Source: Oegoconia quadripuncta
Lineage: Eukaryota; Arthropoda; Insecta; Lepidoptera; Autostichidae
Reading direction: 5' to 3'
Assembly (NCBI GenBank): GCA_949316235.1
Contig: OX438760.1
Coordinates: 5,334,501 to 5,398,500, forward strand
DNA length: 64,000 nt
Each line of letters starts with the position of its first letter. Position 1 is the first letter of the stretch. Position numbers and translations under genes: made by a program. A model generated the notes under the pieces. The model did not search any database and was not told where the DNA came from. It was given only the letters and a program-made list of their open reading frames with translations. Positions 21,691 to 58,470 of the stretch are shown here, one piece after another.

Positions 21691-22110
21691 GAAGGTATTT
21701 TTAAATGTCCAACTGACCAGCTGCCACCATCTGTGACGACAAATCTTGACGACCGATTGGTGTAGTGGATAGTGACCCTGTCAGCGAAACCAACGGTTGA
21801 GGGTTCGAATCCCGCTACGGGTAAATGTTTGTGTGATGAATATGAACATTTATTCTGAGTCATGGATGTTTATATAAATATTTATGTATGTTAATCCGTT
21901 ATCTAGTATCCATAGTACAAGCTTTGCTTAGTTTGGGACTAGATGATTTGTGTAAGTGTGCGAAATATTTATTTATTATATTATTATTATTTATTATCTT
22001 ATCTAAGTACCGCCATGCAGCTATGTGGATAGCATTGTGGTGTTCGGGTGGTTAGACATAAGACTAGCCACTCCACCAAATTAAGTTGGCGGTTCCTGGT
22101 ATATAGGGTA
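21690..22110 (+). mobile_element. Diverged SINE S1 split by SINE S2
   Basis: 21690-21735 carries AAATGTCCAACTGACCAGCT and GCCACCATC of the S1 body. The continuation, TCTTATCTAAGTACCGCCAT to CACTCCACCAAAT, resumes at about 21995. The S2 SINE sits between them, so S1 is older. Confidence 0.55.
21748..21990 (+). mobile_element. SINE S2
   Basis: It has a tRNA-like head with GATTGGTGTAGTGGATAGTG and B-box GGTTCGAATCCCG. The body includes GTGTGATGAATATGAACATT, CATGGATGTTTATATAAAT, ACAAGCTTTGCTTAGTTTGG and GACTAGATGATT. Confidence 0.8.
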
Positions 22111-22144
22111 TACCATATGACAGGTGTTTGCCGCATTTGACAAG

Positions 22145-22245
22145 CGTTTTAAGGTTTAGACAGGCACGTGCGGCCTGCATTTGTCTGAGACGGGTATTTT
22201 TGTATTTCGCACATTTCTTTTGCGCAATAAAGAATATTTGTGCCT
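22145..22245 (+). repeat. LINE-like 3' end with TTTTGCGCAATAAAGAATAT signal
   Basis: A 3'-end-like sequence with a GCAATAAAG signal and an AATATTTGTG end, similar in form to the other LINE tails here. Confidence 0.35.
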
Positions 22246-22249
22246 AGGG

Positions 22250-23080
22250 TTTCAGAGTAGGACATGCCCGAGATATATGTTGGATGAATAATTTGTGGTT
22301 TTTACGTCGTTAATGAAGTTAAATACATCTTGTTACTCCTTTTCTGTTCAATTTGGAAGATCACGTGTAATTCCTGGACTAAGTAAAAATCAGTAAAGTT
22401 TGAAGTTGATATTATTGAGTATTTTATTAAGGCAAAGGCATGCCGGCCGGGCTTTTGGGCTTATTTCAAGATACATTACTACCTTCATACCTTCCCAGCC
22501 CACCTATGCCCAGCTGGGTCGAATCACGAGGTGTATATGTACAGAAGGGGCGGGATAGCTCTGGCCAGGGTCAAAACAGAACACGGATCACCACACCAAC
22601 TTATTTATTGCATGAAACAGAGGATCGAAAGGGTCTTAAAACTAAAAAAATAACTATTGAGATGTAAAAAAATAACGGTGAGACTGAGTTAAATCTGGAA
22701 ATCAATATGGCAAAAACAAAGGATCCGTCAGTTCATCAGTCAGTCAGTTAGTTTAAAATTTAGAATTTGAACTCCAATAACCCAAACCCACCAATGGTTA
22801 TCAGCTCAAAAGAACGACACCGTTACACACCACTGCCTTACAGTCTATAGAAGTGTTATGTATGCCAAATCACACTAAATTCGCATTAAATTTCAGACTA
22901 AATTATAGGCTTGGCACGTGGAAGCATCGCTAATTTGTAATAGATAATATCTCTATTCAATTTATGGCAGTTGCATAGAACCAAACAGATTAGAGTTTAA
23001 TCTGTCCGAATAATGAATTAGTAATGTCAATTAGAACTGTCATCTAAAAAGCTCTATATCCCTTTTGTTTTACTTTTAGT
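22250..23080. other. Intergenic, nothing recognised
   Basis: A GC-richer patch at 22440-22600 holds a 75-codon frame of unknown nature. The rest is AT-rich without signal. Confidence 0.35.
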
Positions 23081-23410
23081 TGTTACTAGCGTTTCGCCCG
23101 CGGCATCGCCTGCGTGGAGTAACTTTTACGCGGTTTATGCCGCGGGATCTACTCACCCTAATCACCTCACCAAAATTGAAAAAAGACAAATCCTCTGAGT
23201 TTCTCGCTAGCTCTTCTCAGTAGTGGTCGCGTTCTGAGCTAGTGGTAGTTTAAAAAACAAGTGACGTTCATAAGTGCATATTGTATTTGATATTCATTTC
23301 ATTTCATAATCGGAATAAAAAATTGCCTATGTTTTAATCAAGGGTATGTTCTATATATATACCAAATTTCATCTAAATCCGTCTCGCCATGATTGAGCAA
23401 CAAAAAAATA
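23080..23410 (+). repeat. Interspersed repeat, same family as 3100-3300
   Basis: GTTTCGCCCGCGGCATCGCC, ACCAAATTTCATCTAAATCC and ATGATTGAGCAACAAAAAAA appear in order. A LINE tail (TTTCTCGCTAGCTCTTCTCA, GACGTTCATAAGTGCATATT) is embedded at 23200-23320. Confidence 0.5.
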
Positions 23411-23417
23411 TAAGTGT

Positions 23418-23933
23418 ATATACCGGATGAGTTTTTTTACCGTAAGGAAAAAAATAGGGCATATTAGGTAAGTGAAATAGAAGGTATTGGCATTAGGTAG
23501 TTTAATTATTTTTTCACAAACGCCCTCTAAGGCCTAACATTGATATGCGGCCTGCCGTGATTTGTAGGGGAACAAATTTATTTGGAACTCATATTCTTTC
23601 CGAGTTTTCTTTATAGGTATGTTTAATGATGTAATTATGTGGAATAGGCCACAAACCCGACCGTTAAATGGCAAAATTAAAGCTTTATTCCATGATGGTA
23701 TTGAAAAAAAAAATAATCAATCAATCAATCAATCAAATACACTTTATTGTACAAAAAAATCTACAATGCACTTCATGAATAAAGCTTCAAAAAAAATAAT
23801 AATTGTACAACCAGGCGGTCTTATCGCTATTAAGCTATTAAATCGCTATTAAATAACTATGCCAATAACTTCTATTTCACTTACCTAATAAGCCCTATTT
23901 TTTTCCTTACGGTAAAAAAACTCACCAGTATAT
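23418..23933. mobile_element. MITE family M3, complete, about 515 bp
   Basis: The left end ATACCGGATGAGTTTTTTTA, then CCGTAAGGAAAAAA, is inverted at the right end as TTTTTTCCTTACGGTAAAAA, then AACTCACCAGTAT. The inverted similarity continues for about 85 bp through TATTAGGTAAGTGAAATAGA. No transposase frame is present. A family-L LINE tail (minus strand, 23715-23850) has inserted inside it. Confidence 0.75.
23715..23850 (-). repeat. LINE 3' tail, family L, copy 3
   Basis: ATCAATCAATCAATCAAATA, then CACTTTATTGTAC and AATTGTACAACCAGGCGGTC. It is the inverse of the family's 3' end. Confidence 0.55.
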
Positions 23934-23935
23934 TT

Positions 23936-24118
23936 CGGATACTTACACCAATCACCTAATCCCAAACTAGATAGCTCATAGTATGAATACTAGATAACGG
24001 ATACACATACATAAATATTTATGTAAACATCCATGACTCGGAAATAAATGTTCGTATTCGTCATACAAACATTTACTCCTCCGCGGGATTCGAACCCGCC
24101 ACCGTTGATTTCGCAGAT
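23936..24118 (-). mobile_element. SINE S2, minus strand, head incomplete
   Basis: Inverse of the S2 consensus: ACTTACACCAATCACCTAAT at the 3' end, ATCCATGACTCGG in the body and GGGATTCGAACCCGCCACCG at the B-box. The A-box end is missing. Confidence 0.75.
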
Positions 24119-24370
24119 GATCTTTTTCTTTATCTAAATCTTAGGTAGAGTTTTGACCGCCTCCGTGGCTCAATGTAAACAACACAGGGTTTACAAATCG
24201 GAGGTCGCGGGTTCGATCCCCAACGGGGTACATGTTTAAGTAGTATATGTTTAGTACTCGGTTTGTATGGTGGTAGGGCATTTTAAACGTCCGCCTGGCT
24301 AGCTACCACCATCTTATCTAAGTCTCCCGCCAAACAGCAATGTTAATAGCATTCTTGAGTTCCGGTTGTC

Positions 24371-25307
24371 CACATCAACAACATCATTGTATAGTAGAAA
24401 TAGCTATCAAATGGCTATAAGAGTATATAACACATTAAATGATAATATGAAATCTCTAGTTACCGACTCATAGTCACACCAAGTTATCACATCAGTGTTA
24501 CAAACAGGATTCTTTTTCTTGTTAGTCACACTACTAATTTTTCCACACCATTTATTGTATTTACCCTCCCTCCCCACTGTCCTAGCCTGTCCTGTCCTGT
24601 AAAATGAAATGTCATCTGGGATGTCATCTATATTTAACTGGCGCAAGCGAGCCGGACGAGTGCGAGCGAAGCGAGCACGGGAGTTTTTGGCACCGCGACA
24701 TGGATAGGTTAGGTTCGAAGGGCATGGCGGTAGCGAGCCCGGATCGCCCGCCATACCCTTCGTGTTAGATTGACATTATTATATATTAGTTTGTTCCTGT
24801 TAAACCTAAATTTTCAACAGGTACAGCACTAGCAATTATAGTATAAATGGTGTGGAAAAATTAGTAGTGTGACTAACAAGAAAAAGAATCCTGTTTGTAA
24901 CACTGGTGTGATAACTTGGTGTGACTATGAGTCGGTAAGGAAATCTCTGCCCTTAGAAATTAGAAAACTTAAACAGTGGCTGACACAATGCTGTTTTTAC
25001 TCAGTAGATGAATATTTTGATTTTTACAAATACCCAAAGCTATGAATACAATTTAATTATTACCTACATAACTATTTAATTATGACTTCTGTGAATTTGA
25101 CATTGTAACGAAATTATAACATTTTAACTAAATAATTAATGTAACTACGTATAATGTGCATGTATAATTAATATAATCGTTAATTAAATGTGTAAATATA
25201 ATTAAATTTTGCATGCCAGTGTCTGGTAAAATGTGTGAAACTTTATATTTGTGAATGAGATCTGTGTACCACATTTAGAGCAAAAATAATGTATTTGTAT
25301 TTGAAAA
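24371..25307 (+). mobile_element. LINE 3' fragment with internal inverted duplication
   Basis: The insert ends in GTATTTGTATTTGAAAA, a LINE-type tail, and carries the C-terminus of a reverse-transcriptase frame. An approximately 100-bp segment is present twice in opposite orientation: 24460-24562 and the inverse at 24838-24938 (landmarks TTACAAACAGGATTCTTTTT and inverse AAAAAGAATCCTGTTTGTAA). Between the arms is a GC-rich stretch with its own dyad (CGAAGGGCATGGCGG and the inverse-like CCGCCATACCCTTCG). Confidence 0.65.
24944..25045 (+). pseudogene. C-terminal tail of a non-LTR reverse-transcriptase frame
   Basis: The 33-codon frame begins SLPLEIRKLK and ends FYSVDEYFDFYKYPKL before TGA. The pattern L-P-x-x-I-R followed by K-x-W-L and F-Y-S-x-x-E-(F/Y) is the usual C-terminus of Jockey/CR1-like LINE ORF2 in insects. 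Everything upstream is missing, so it is a 5'-truncated dead copy. Confidence 0.6.
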
Positions 25308-25444
25308 AGAGATAAGATAGCCAGTCCCCCAAATAAGATGGCGTTTTTGGGGTGAGTACGCTACCACTTTCGGCCTCATCTTCGCTTAACATCAGGTGTG
25401 ATAGAAGTCAAGCGGGGTTAGCGGTTTGCGAATAAAAAAAAATC

Positions 25445-26000
25445 GACAATCCCGGCATAACAAAATAAGGATGTAATTTTTTGGAGCCTCAAATGGTGAC
25501 ATGATATAAATTTCCGTATGTACCACTTCTTTGATTCTTTGCCCAAAAGAAGCCCTTTTGATTAAATATAGAAACTTTTGAATGGGGTCCTTGAATAATT
25601 TATCCGAATAAATTAAAACTTACTTCGCCGACGTTGCTAAAATTACAATTATACCTACCTATTCCCAGACATGTATACTTACCTATGTACACATTTGAGT
25701 CCTCAATTGAGCTCTATCCCAATTTTACTTTGATGCTTATATAGCTACATGATCCGTCAAAGCTAAAAGTGTTTTATTCTGTCAGTATTCATCAAAAAAA
25801 AAATACAATAATTAAGCTTGTTCTTGTTTAACCATATTGTGTATACATGCTTGGGATTCCAATCTTGTTCGAATCTAAGTTAACTTTAAGTTCTTCTCAT
25901 GTACGATTGTAATCTGTTATGTGTAACAATAAATAAAAAAAATAAAAAAAGAAATTATCTTTTGTTAATATAAATTATTATTACAACAACTTTTATTACT
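25445..26000. other. Intergenic, nothing recognised
   Basis: AT-rich sequence. A LINE-like end with GTGTAACAATAAATAAAAAA is visible at 25918-25940. Confidence 0.4.
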
Positions 26001-26004
26001 CATA

Positions 26005-26290
26005 CATACATCACGTCACATCCTTTATCACAAATGGAGTAATCAGAGATATCCCAAACATTTGGATGTTCGAAAACATTTAATAGTTTAATGCTTGAAA
26101 CAACATTCACGGTTTACACGAAATATACAGAAATGCACACGTGACAGGGGGTGAGCCCATCGCCGCCTGTCACGTACAAATCTATAGATGTATTTTGGTG
26201 GAAAGTCCCTTAGTCGCCTTTTACGACAAACACGGGAAAAGAGGGGTTGATTCTATTCTTTTTACATGTCAAAACCACATAGCACTTTAT
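26005..26290 (+). repeat. Interspersed repeat family R, copy 4
   Basis: ACATCACGTCACATCCTTTA, AACATTCACGGTTTACACGA, GCACACGTGACAGGGGGTGA, GGTGGAAAGTCCCTTAGTCG and a GGGAAAAGAGGGGTTG end. It is the least degraded copy in the window. Confidence 0.55.
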
Positions 26291-26520
26291 TACTACGCTA
26301 TATTACTTAGGCTATTTTCTTATAGCAATGTTTGAAAACCGGTATAACTTACGAGTACGTTCCCTTGTTCGTGACGATCGTCAACTCGTATATTTTATTA
26401 CGCTATTTTTCTATTTATTACAATAATATACCGCTTCCAAGTTAATGTTCAAGTTATAACATTTTGCTGTTGTTCAGTCTTTGCGTTCACGAACTCCAGA
26501 ATCTTCCATATGATTGTGAA

Positions 26521-26730
26521 GCTGGCTAGCTCACCATCTTATCTAAATCTGCCGCCAAGCAGCAATGTTAATAGCATTGTTGTGTTCCGGTTGTCAGAGA
26601 TAAGATAGCCAGTCTTCCAAATTGGGGTTTCCGAGTCAGTACGCTTCCACTTTCGACCTGATCTTCACTTGACATCAGGTGTGATTGAGGTCAAGTGCCA
26701 ACCCGTTGTGCATAAAAAAAAAGTTGATAC
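26521..26730 (+). mobile_element. SINE S1, 5'-truncated
   Basis: The copy starts inside the body (GCTGGCTAGCTCACCATCTT) and runs to the GTGCATAAAAAAAA tail. The tRNA head is missing. Confidence 0.8.
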
Positions 26731-26734
26731 ATTT

Positions 26735-27465
26735 TTACGTTTCTCATACATTTTACTGCCCACAACCCGGTATCACAATGTATTTTCACTATTTATTATT
26801 TTTGGATAACATTAACAGAAACATTGATATAGTGTTAATTCGTTTATAATAAGTAATTAAAAATTATTATATTTATGTAAATTACAATCGCCTCGACCTC
26901 TCCTAATTAATATAATAATAATCCCCTGCACGCTGGCCGCGTTGCCTTGCTGCTTGCACCTTTGTGCGAAAAAAAAACGCCCGTTCTGAGGTCGCGTGAA
27001 GCTAGAATTACGAGTAGCATGTCCGACACCTCTTTTATAAATTTTGGATAATCGATCAAACTTGAGATCGCTTTTTAATCTACGGAAAGAAAACGAATTT
27101 TACTTTTTCCTTAAAAACAGTAGAACCGTTTGCTGTCATCCGTAAGTACCAGGCGTACAGAACGCCACAAGAGGTCCATCAATCACGCGTCAGATCAAAC
27201 ACGGATCGTTGCGCGCTACAGACAGATAAATCGTTTCTGTAACATATACAAACATGGTAGGGTGGCGTGTTGGGGCTAGGAAACTAGCAGTTTGCTTTGC
27301 GCTAGCGAGTAATGCTTGTTAGGGAACAAAAAATACCAAAGCATTGTCAATGCCCATTGACAAACGCGCCTAAAGAGTTTTAACGTAGCCTATAAATACC
27401 TCATAACACAACAGGGAATTGAGAGGCAACAGTCTCGTGAACTTTTAGTATCAATCATAATTTTT
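26735..27465. other. Intergenic, nothing recognised
   Basis: The stretch 26920-27300 is moderately GC-rich with many CpG, but I see no open frame with a motif and no splice-consistent exon. Confidence 0.4.
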
Positions 27466-27469
27466 AATA

Positions 27470-27585
27470 TTATGATCTTATCTTTATTGTACACAAAATT
27501 GTTACAGAAATATGCATTGTATATAAAATGTACAAAGGCGAGCTTAACTCCGATAGAGTTTTCTGCCAGCAAACCTTAGAGATAC
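27470..27585 (-). repeat. LINE-tail family Q, minus strand
   Basis: The inverse of this stretch matches 44440-44540. Landmarks are TTTGCTGG, then CGGAGTTAAGCTCGCC, TGTACATTTT and ATATGCATTTCTGTAACA with an AATAAAG signal. It is a LINE-type 3' end. Confidence 0.5.
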
Positions 27586-27589
27586 ATAG

Positions 27590-28640
27590 TGTTTATTAGA
27601 TTGGGCAGAAAATAGTGTTTGAAAATTATTCTATTAAAAATAATATATATAAATATATACTAAAAAAAAAATAACAATAATGCTGATGATGATTAATAAT
27701 GATGATCGTTACCAATACATAATATGATTTGATATTTGACAGTCCATTTTTCTGCAATTTACTGCTGTCCAACTTGTTATGTAACAAGTTACATGATAAG
27801 CCTGCCGATTGGTTAGGTACGTTTGCACGCGCGCCGAGACTGCCCTACAAAATTTACGCACAAAGAAACGTGCAAACAGGCTGGTGGTTCCGTAATAGTA
27901 GTAGTCAACATCATCATATCAACCACTCCTGAACATAGATTAGTGGATTTCCAGACCGGTTGGAATTCGCCTGCATCCAGCGATATCCCGCGACCTACAT
28001 TAGGCCATCCCTCCACCTTGTGAGTGGAGTACCGTAGTTCATAGTAGTGGCAAATTAAAAGTACCGTAGTTAAAAGTAGTAATGAGTGTCGGTGGTGTGT
28101 CGTTGCAGTATCGACGTGATTTGATCGCGTATTTCGTGGCTCCACATCGAATGAACGTGAGAACAAGTAAACGATGTTCGTGATCATACATAATTCAGTA
28201 GAGTAGGTACTTTAGTGTGCACCTCGGCAAAAATTTACCGGATATTCCTGTCATGAGGCAATTTCGGGCTTGCGACGAAACAGTAGTAAGAAGTACATTT
28301 AGGCATAATATTGTACACAAGTCTTGTCTATCTTCTTTTTGTCGAAATAGACTATAGATAAGCACTAGTTAATGTCCGCGAATTCGTCCGCGGGGATAAC
28401 TGAACAAACACGAACAATTTATTCTTTCAAAATAACATAAAATTAATATTTTGTTATGCAGAATCTTATAGGATACAGTTAAACTGGTCATGCACTGAGT
28501 TTATTTCAAGTTTCATTTACTTTCATTCTTTTTTAATTTAGTCCAAACGTTAATTTAGTTTTTTTTTTTTTTTTTTTATAAGTAAGTAATTTCTATTTTA
28601 TTTAACTTATAATTCTTCAATAAAAGATTTGCACGTTTTG
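27590..28640. other. Intergenic, no confident gene
   Basis: The 124-codon minus-strand frame at 27813-28187 and overlapping plus-strand frames share a GC-richer patch but show no motif. A poly-T run lies at about 28560-28578. Confidence 0.4.
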
Positions 28641-28644
28641 ACTG

Positions 28645-28775
28645 TGATGGGCTCACGTGTGTATTTCTGTATACTTCTAAAGGTGAAACGTGGATGTTGC
28701 TTCATGCACTAAAATTTTTAATCCTTGGACGCTAATGTTCGGTATAACTCTGACCAACCCATTTGCGATAAGGGT
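28645..28775 (-). repeat. Interspersed repeat family R, copy 5 (inverted)
   Basis: GGGCTCACGTGTGTATTTCT, AGGTGAAACGTGGATGTTGC and ACCAACCCATTTGCGATAAG are inverse equivalents of the family landmarks. Confidence 0.5.
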
Positions 28776-28949
28776 AAACTTAACTAAGTAGTTAGTAACT
28801 AACAACTAAGTAAGGTAGTTTTTCCATAATGTGCAAGCAAGAATTTTATAAATGGTTTTGAAATATTCAGCTCCTTATTTTAAGTCGCCCTCAGTGGTTT
28901 TATTCTGAATTTCTTCAATGTACACATTTTTAACGTATACGATTTTATT

Positions 28950-29335
28950 ATATACTAGCTTTCCGCCGCGACTTCGTCCGCGTGCATATTTAAATAGAAA
29001 ATGGATACGCAAAAACCCGTTAAACGATAATGTGAAACGCCATAGCTTAAGATTTAAGATGAGCCATAGGTTCAAAGGTTCCTGTACATTCTGGTTTTCC
29101 AGTTATTTGGACGTAATACTGAGTGATGTCTGTAATTTCTGAACTACAAAACCGATGACCTTGAAATATTTACAGGACAATCTTTAAAGTGCCTTCTTTC
29201 TGACAATAAAGAATTAATGAAATCGGACTACTCGTTAATGAATTAGAACCAAGGTACGCATTTTGACTTTCGTCGCCTCTCCCAAGAGATCCGTGCGGAA
29301 TTTCGGAATAAAAAGTATCATTTCATCTATTCATA
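28950..29335 (+). repeat. Degenerate lepidopteran repeat
   Basis: It opens with ACTAGCTTTCCGCCGCGACT and TCGTCCGCGTGCATATT, the phrase that starts many lepidopteran non-coding repeats (compare 23090 and, inverted, 59205-59235). No coding part is seen. Confidence 0.4.
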
Positions 29336-29342
29336 TATTATT

Positions 29343-29654
29343 CGTTCGTATTAATAAACCATTCTCAAGATTGAGAAGAGTCTTGTGATCGGTCTCAAGT
29401 AAACGTGTTGATTAATAAGCCAAACTTCAAACCTGATAAGCAGTACTCACTTGAGAGGTGCGCCGAGTTTAAACGAAACTCAAGAAGAAATCATTCATTC
29501 GCCGCTGAGGCGAATACTTGAGAAGCCATCTCAGCTGAGTAGACCTCAAGATTGGTTTATAAATTAGCACGGGGCTTGAGATAGTGTCAACTTCTTAAGA
29601 CGCATCTCGGGTGATATAGCCTCAAGACTTGTATTGAGATTGGTCATACGGGCC
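29343..29654 (+). mobile_element. MITE family M1, copy 1
   Basis: It starts CGTATTAATAAACCATTCTC and ends GAGATTGGTCATACGGGCC. The interior matches the M1 copies at 58319-58802. The ends are inverted repeats of GGCCCGTATTAATAAACCA. No open frame is present. Confidence 0.75.
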
Positions 29655-29814
29655 ATAGAGTAATTTCGGAGTGATGCGTAAACAAGGTCAAACAGACAGA
29701 TAAAAATGAAAAATAAATACAGTTTTGGCTTCAGCACCGATTATAGAACGCCCTCCAAAAACATAAAATATCTTCAATGTACTGAATTGGACCTGTAACT
29801 GTTTTATTATAAGT

Positions 29815-30325
29815 ATATACGCGTATATGTCGAGGAAACGCGAGCGTTGCTAGCGACTTGGACGGTGCCAGCCTCTCGTGGTATAGGGTGGCTCGGGCAA
29901 TATTATGTCAAGCCACTAAACGTGAATAGGATATCAGAATGACACCAGGAACCCTCATGTCATCCAACTTTGTCCTCGCATGCAATCTGTGAGATTCATC
30001 TCGAGTATTCTACAATCCCTCCTACTCCAATTTCATGATTAACTTCTAAATAAGTAATGGCTCACCGGATTCTTCATACCATCGGTGATAATAGGTAACA
30101 GTCATTCACGCTCGATGTGCTAAGTGGTGATCCATCTTCTTTGACGGCTGGTACCAATATGTGCAGACCTAACATTACTGTTAACGTTACCGCTGCATTT
30201 TCGGCGACACCAGCACCACAAGGCTCACCTCTCGCAGCAAACCGCGTATCATGATAGTCATATCACCGTCCAAATTGTAAATTCCGTCGCTAATTTATCG
30301 CTATCTACGACATGTGTATTGTCAT
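29815..30325 (+). repeat. Duplicated block D, copy 2, next to the CG3556-like gene
   Basis: This is the diverged second copy of 1255-1915 (see there for landmarks). Its right edge lies about 65 bp before the first ATG of the 30390 gene, so it covers the likely promoter and 5' leader zone. Whether it is a mobile element that landed there or a duplicated promoter is open. Confidence 0.65.
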
Positions 30326-30389
30326 TCAAGAAGAGCCAGTTTTGTAAGTTATTGTTATTTTACTTGTTACAGATTCGTCACTCGACATC

Positions 30390-55746
<25,357 letters not shown>

Positions 55747-56247
55747 TTTCCCCCAGCAATATCTATAAAAAAGTTTTGTATTATTCGCTATTTATTAGTA
55801 TTACAGAGAAATTATAAAGTGCTGCAAAGGAGATTGCCGGGAAAATTATAAAACTGGGCCCACTATTCTGAACACCTAGTCTTAATGATATCTAGTGATT
55901 TTAAAGTCAGACTACCTAGTTTTTAAATGGATTTACAAAAATTATTTTTCATTATCTTTTAGTAGTTTCCTAAAAACTGTTATTTCAATTAAGTATAGAT
56001 ACCTACACTACACTGCATTATGCCAAGATACACTGTTACACTACACTATGCTACACTATTTATTAGTAATGCAATTATGGGTATGGATGCAGAAAAATGT
56101 ACTGGATGTGGGCAATCGCCTTTGGAGCGCTACGATAAAATCTACGCCGTAGAACATACTCGTAGCAATTTAACTAATATTTCAAAACAGGTATGCCTGA
56201 GTATCCTTTAGCGCCACCTGTGGAATTAACCAATGTTAAAAATTCGT

Positions 56248-56253
56248 AATAAA
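56248..56253 (+). terminator. Candidate polyadenylation signal of the CG3556-like gene
   Basis: AATAAA lies about 500 bp after the stop codon in GTAATAAAGTAGGTGAG, the first clear canonical hexamer downstream. The variant ATTATAAAG at 55810 is nearer but weaker. Which is used cannot be told from sequence. Confidence 0.4.
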
Positions 56254-56259
56254 GTAGGT

Positions 56260-58310
56260 GAGTTTTAGTCTAACTTTTTTTGTAAATATATATTATTTGT
56301 AGAGAGTTTCTACTAACAATTGATTCTTGTTGATCCATAATGAATGGCCATGAACACTGCAGGCGAGTTAATCATACATTTTTGTTGATTTGTTAGGTTG
56401 GTAGGGTTGGCAGATAATAAATAACTTTTTTCGCCGAAATTTTGTAGAAAATGTCGTAAATATCCATATGGTAGTATCATTCAAATAAAACATTTGAGAA
56501 AAATATCAAATACTAGCATTTACAATTTCATTATAGAAAATAAAATTCGAAATCGAATTCCACCACATTCCGGGCGATGTCCGAGTAATTCCTAAAGTAT
56601 GGCAACTCTCCGCTTTCACAGCGTACGACGATGCAGTAGTAACGGACAGAATTTTTTAGTCATTTCAATTGTCAATATTTAATAATATAGCATGCAAAGA
56701 CGTGAGCGAACTAGGCATTTCTTATTGTCCTCGGGGACTTAGTGCTCGGTGGTAAAATAAAAATTGTTATGTATACTTGTAACGTTTGTGCTAAAGTCGT
56801 TTTTATAACTATTATTATAGAATTCATGTAACACGTTGACTCTACATTTACAAATGTTTTCAATATTTACTTAGAATCTTAGAATCGTAATTGTTTGATA
56901 TTTCATTTCGTACATATACTTTACTGGAGTTCCAAAATCAAGTGGAAAGGTCTCCTTTACATACAATAAAACTCTATCATCTATCACAACACAAAAACTA
57001 TGGAGGAAACATGTGTTTATACAGATATCTGTGCAACAGTCTTGCGGTAATTTTTATTTTACAACAATTGAAATAAATTCTTCCATATTGACTAAACCAA
57101 ATGGCTAATCAAACATGAAGTTTTTCCCTATAAGATTGAAAGATCGAATACATGGAAATACGTATCTAATAATGAGATTTTTTTTTTATTTATCTGTTAT
57201 TACTAAATCACGCACACATGGGCTGCTTTACTTTTTAATATGCAGCCTCTTTTCTGGTCCGTGGTGAAATATGGGCGAAACGTTTAGGTTACTCGTACAT
57301 AAGCCATAAAACAATTCAATTCCATGTATTTCTCTATATCTCTGCATTAAGTGTTTTATAATTTCGTATGCTAATTGATTACTTATAATTAGTCATGCGA
57401 AAGTCATTAGAGATAAGTAATTTCCGTTGGAACACTATCAATAGTAAGTGTAGCTTTACAGGTAGATTTAAAAGCTAAGGTTTCCATTTTCTACATTACT
57501 GAGACAGGATTATGTGTTGAGAAACATGCCCGTTGGTTGTTGGTAATCAGAGCCCTTGACTGAAGACGTTCATTAGTTGCGTGAAGAATATGTACTTTGC
57601 GAGGTAGAGCCAGTTGCTTGGCTTGGCTCAGTCCCCATCTACTAAATAGTCTTTGTGAATTGAAAAATATAGACAAATACTATTATGTCGAATTCAAATG
57701 TAGACATATTTCGTAATGTCAATATTTTTGAATTGTGTACAAGTCTTTGAAACTTTTACCTGATTTATGTAGTTTGTTCTTTACTATATAAAGACTACAC
57801 AGATGGGGAAAGTACACGGGTAACGGAGCCGAATGGATATCAAATTCCATTGACAATGTCTCTTTATATTTACCTTAAAATACTTATAATCTTACATTTA
57901 AAACTTAGTTTTTAATAATAATCATTTTAGACGAGACTGAGCGACTCAAGTGTTAAAGGAATAAAACGTGCATTAGAATTAACATTTTTATTGTATCTAC
58001 TGAATGGTTCTTAATAAATATTAAAATTAATATGTTTGTCATTATTTGCATCCACTTTGAACTACTTTGAAGACAGACCACAAATGTACAAGATTACCAT
58101 AATAGAAATGAGTTTATGGCAAACGTAATCTTACAAATTCTCCATAGCACCACTGCGTATTATTATTATAGTGAGAAGACTTCACACACAAGGTTCGGAT
58201 CGTTGGCAGTCATAGGACCGAGCTAAGGTTGTCAAACACATTATCAAAATATTGTATGAGTATCTGTTGAAGTGACAAATCCAGAGCGGATTGGTGAACT
58301 TGTGTCATAC
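56260..58310. other. Intergenic, nothing recognised
   Basis: About 2 kb of AT-rich sequence with short frames only. No repeat matched elsewhere in the window. Confidence 0.4.
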
Positions 58311-58318
58311 ACTTTAAG

Positions 58319-58470
58319 GTCCATATTAATAAACCATTCTCAAGATTGTGAACAGTTTTGGGATCGGTCTCAAGTAAACTTGTTGATTAATAAACCTAAC
58401 TTGAGAGCACGTGCATACTCAAGCAGTACTCACTTGAGAGGTGCGCGTATTAATATTCATTCGCCGCTTA
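58319..58470 (+). mobile_element. MITE family M1, half copy
   Basis: GTCCATATTAATAAACCATT to CATTCGCCGCTTA matches the first half of the 29343 copy, including GGTCTCAAGTAAACTTGTTG and CAGTACTCACTTGAGAGGTG. The second half is missing. The next M1 copy begins at its end in the opposite orientation. Confidence 0.75.

Larger units (their letters stand above)
24156..25441 (+). mobile_element. SINE S1 split by a 937-bp insertion
   Basis: S1 runs from the head at 24156 to CCGGTTGTC at 24370. It resumes at 25308 with AGAGATAAGATAGCCAGTCC and ends in an A-rich tail near 25441. In intact copies these two pieces are contiguous. Confidence 0.8.

Noticed and set aside
27813..28187. 124-codon minus-strand frame
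   Set aside because: No recognisable motif, overlapped by equally long frames on the other strand, and no splice sites in phase.
30346..30372. A tiny intron (GTAAGT at 30346 to the CAG acceptor ending 30372) in the leader of the CG3556-like gene
   Set aside because: At 27 bp it is far too short for an insect spliceosomal intron. The acceptor may instead belong to a longer 5' intron or be chance.
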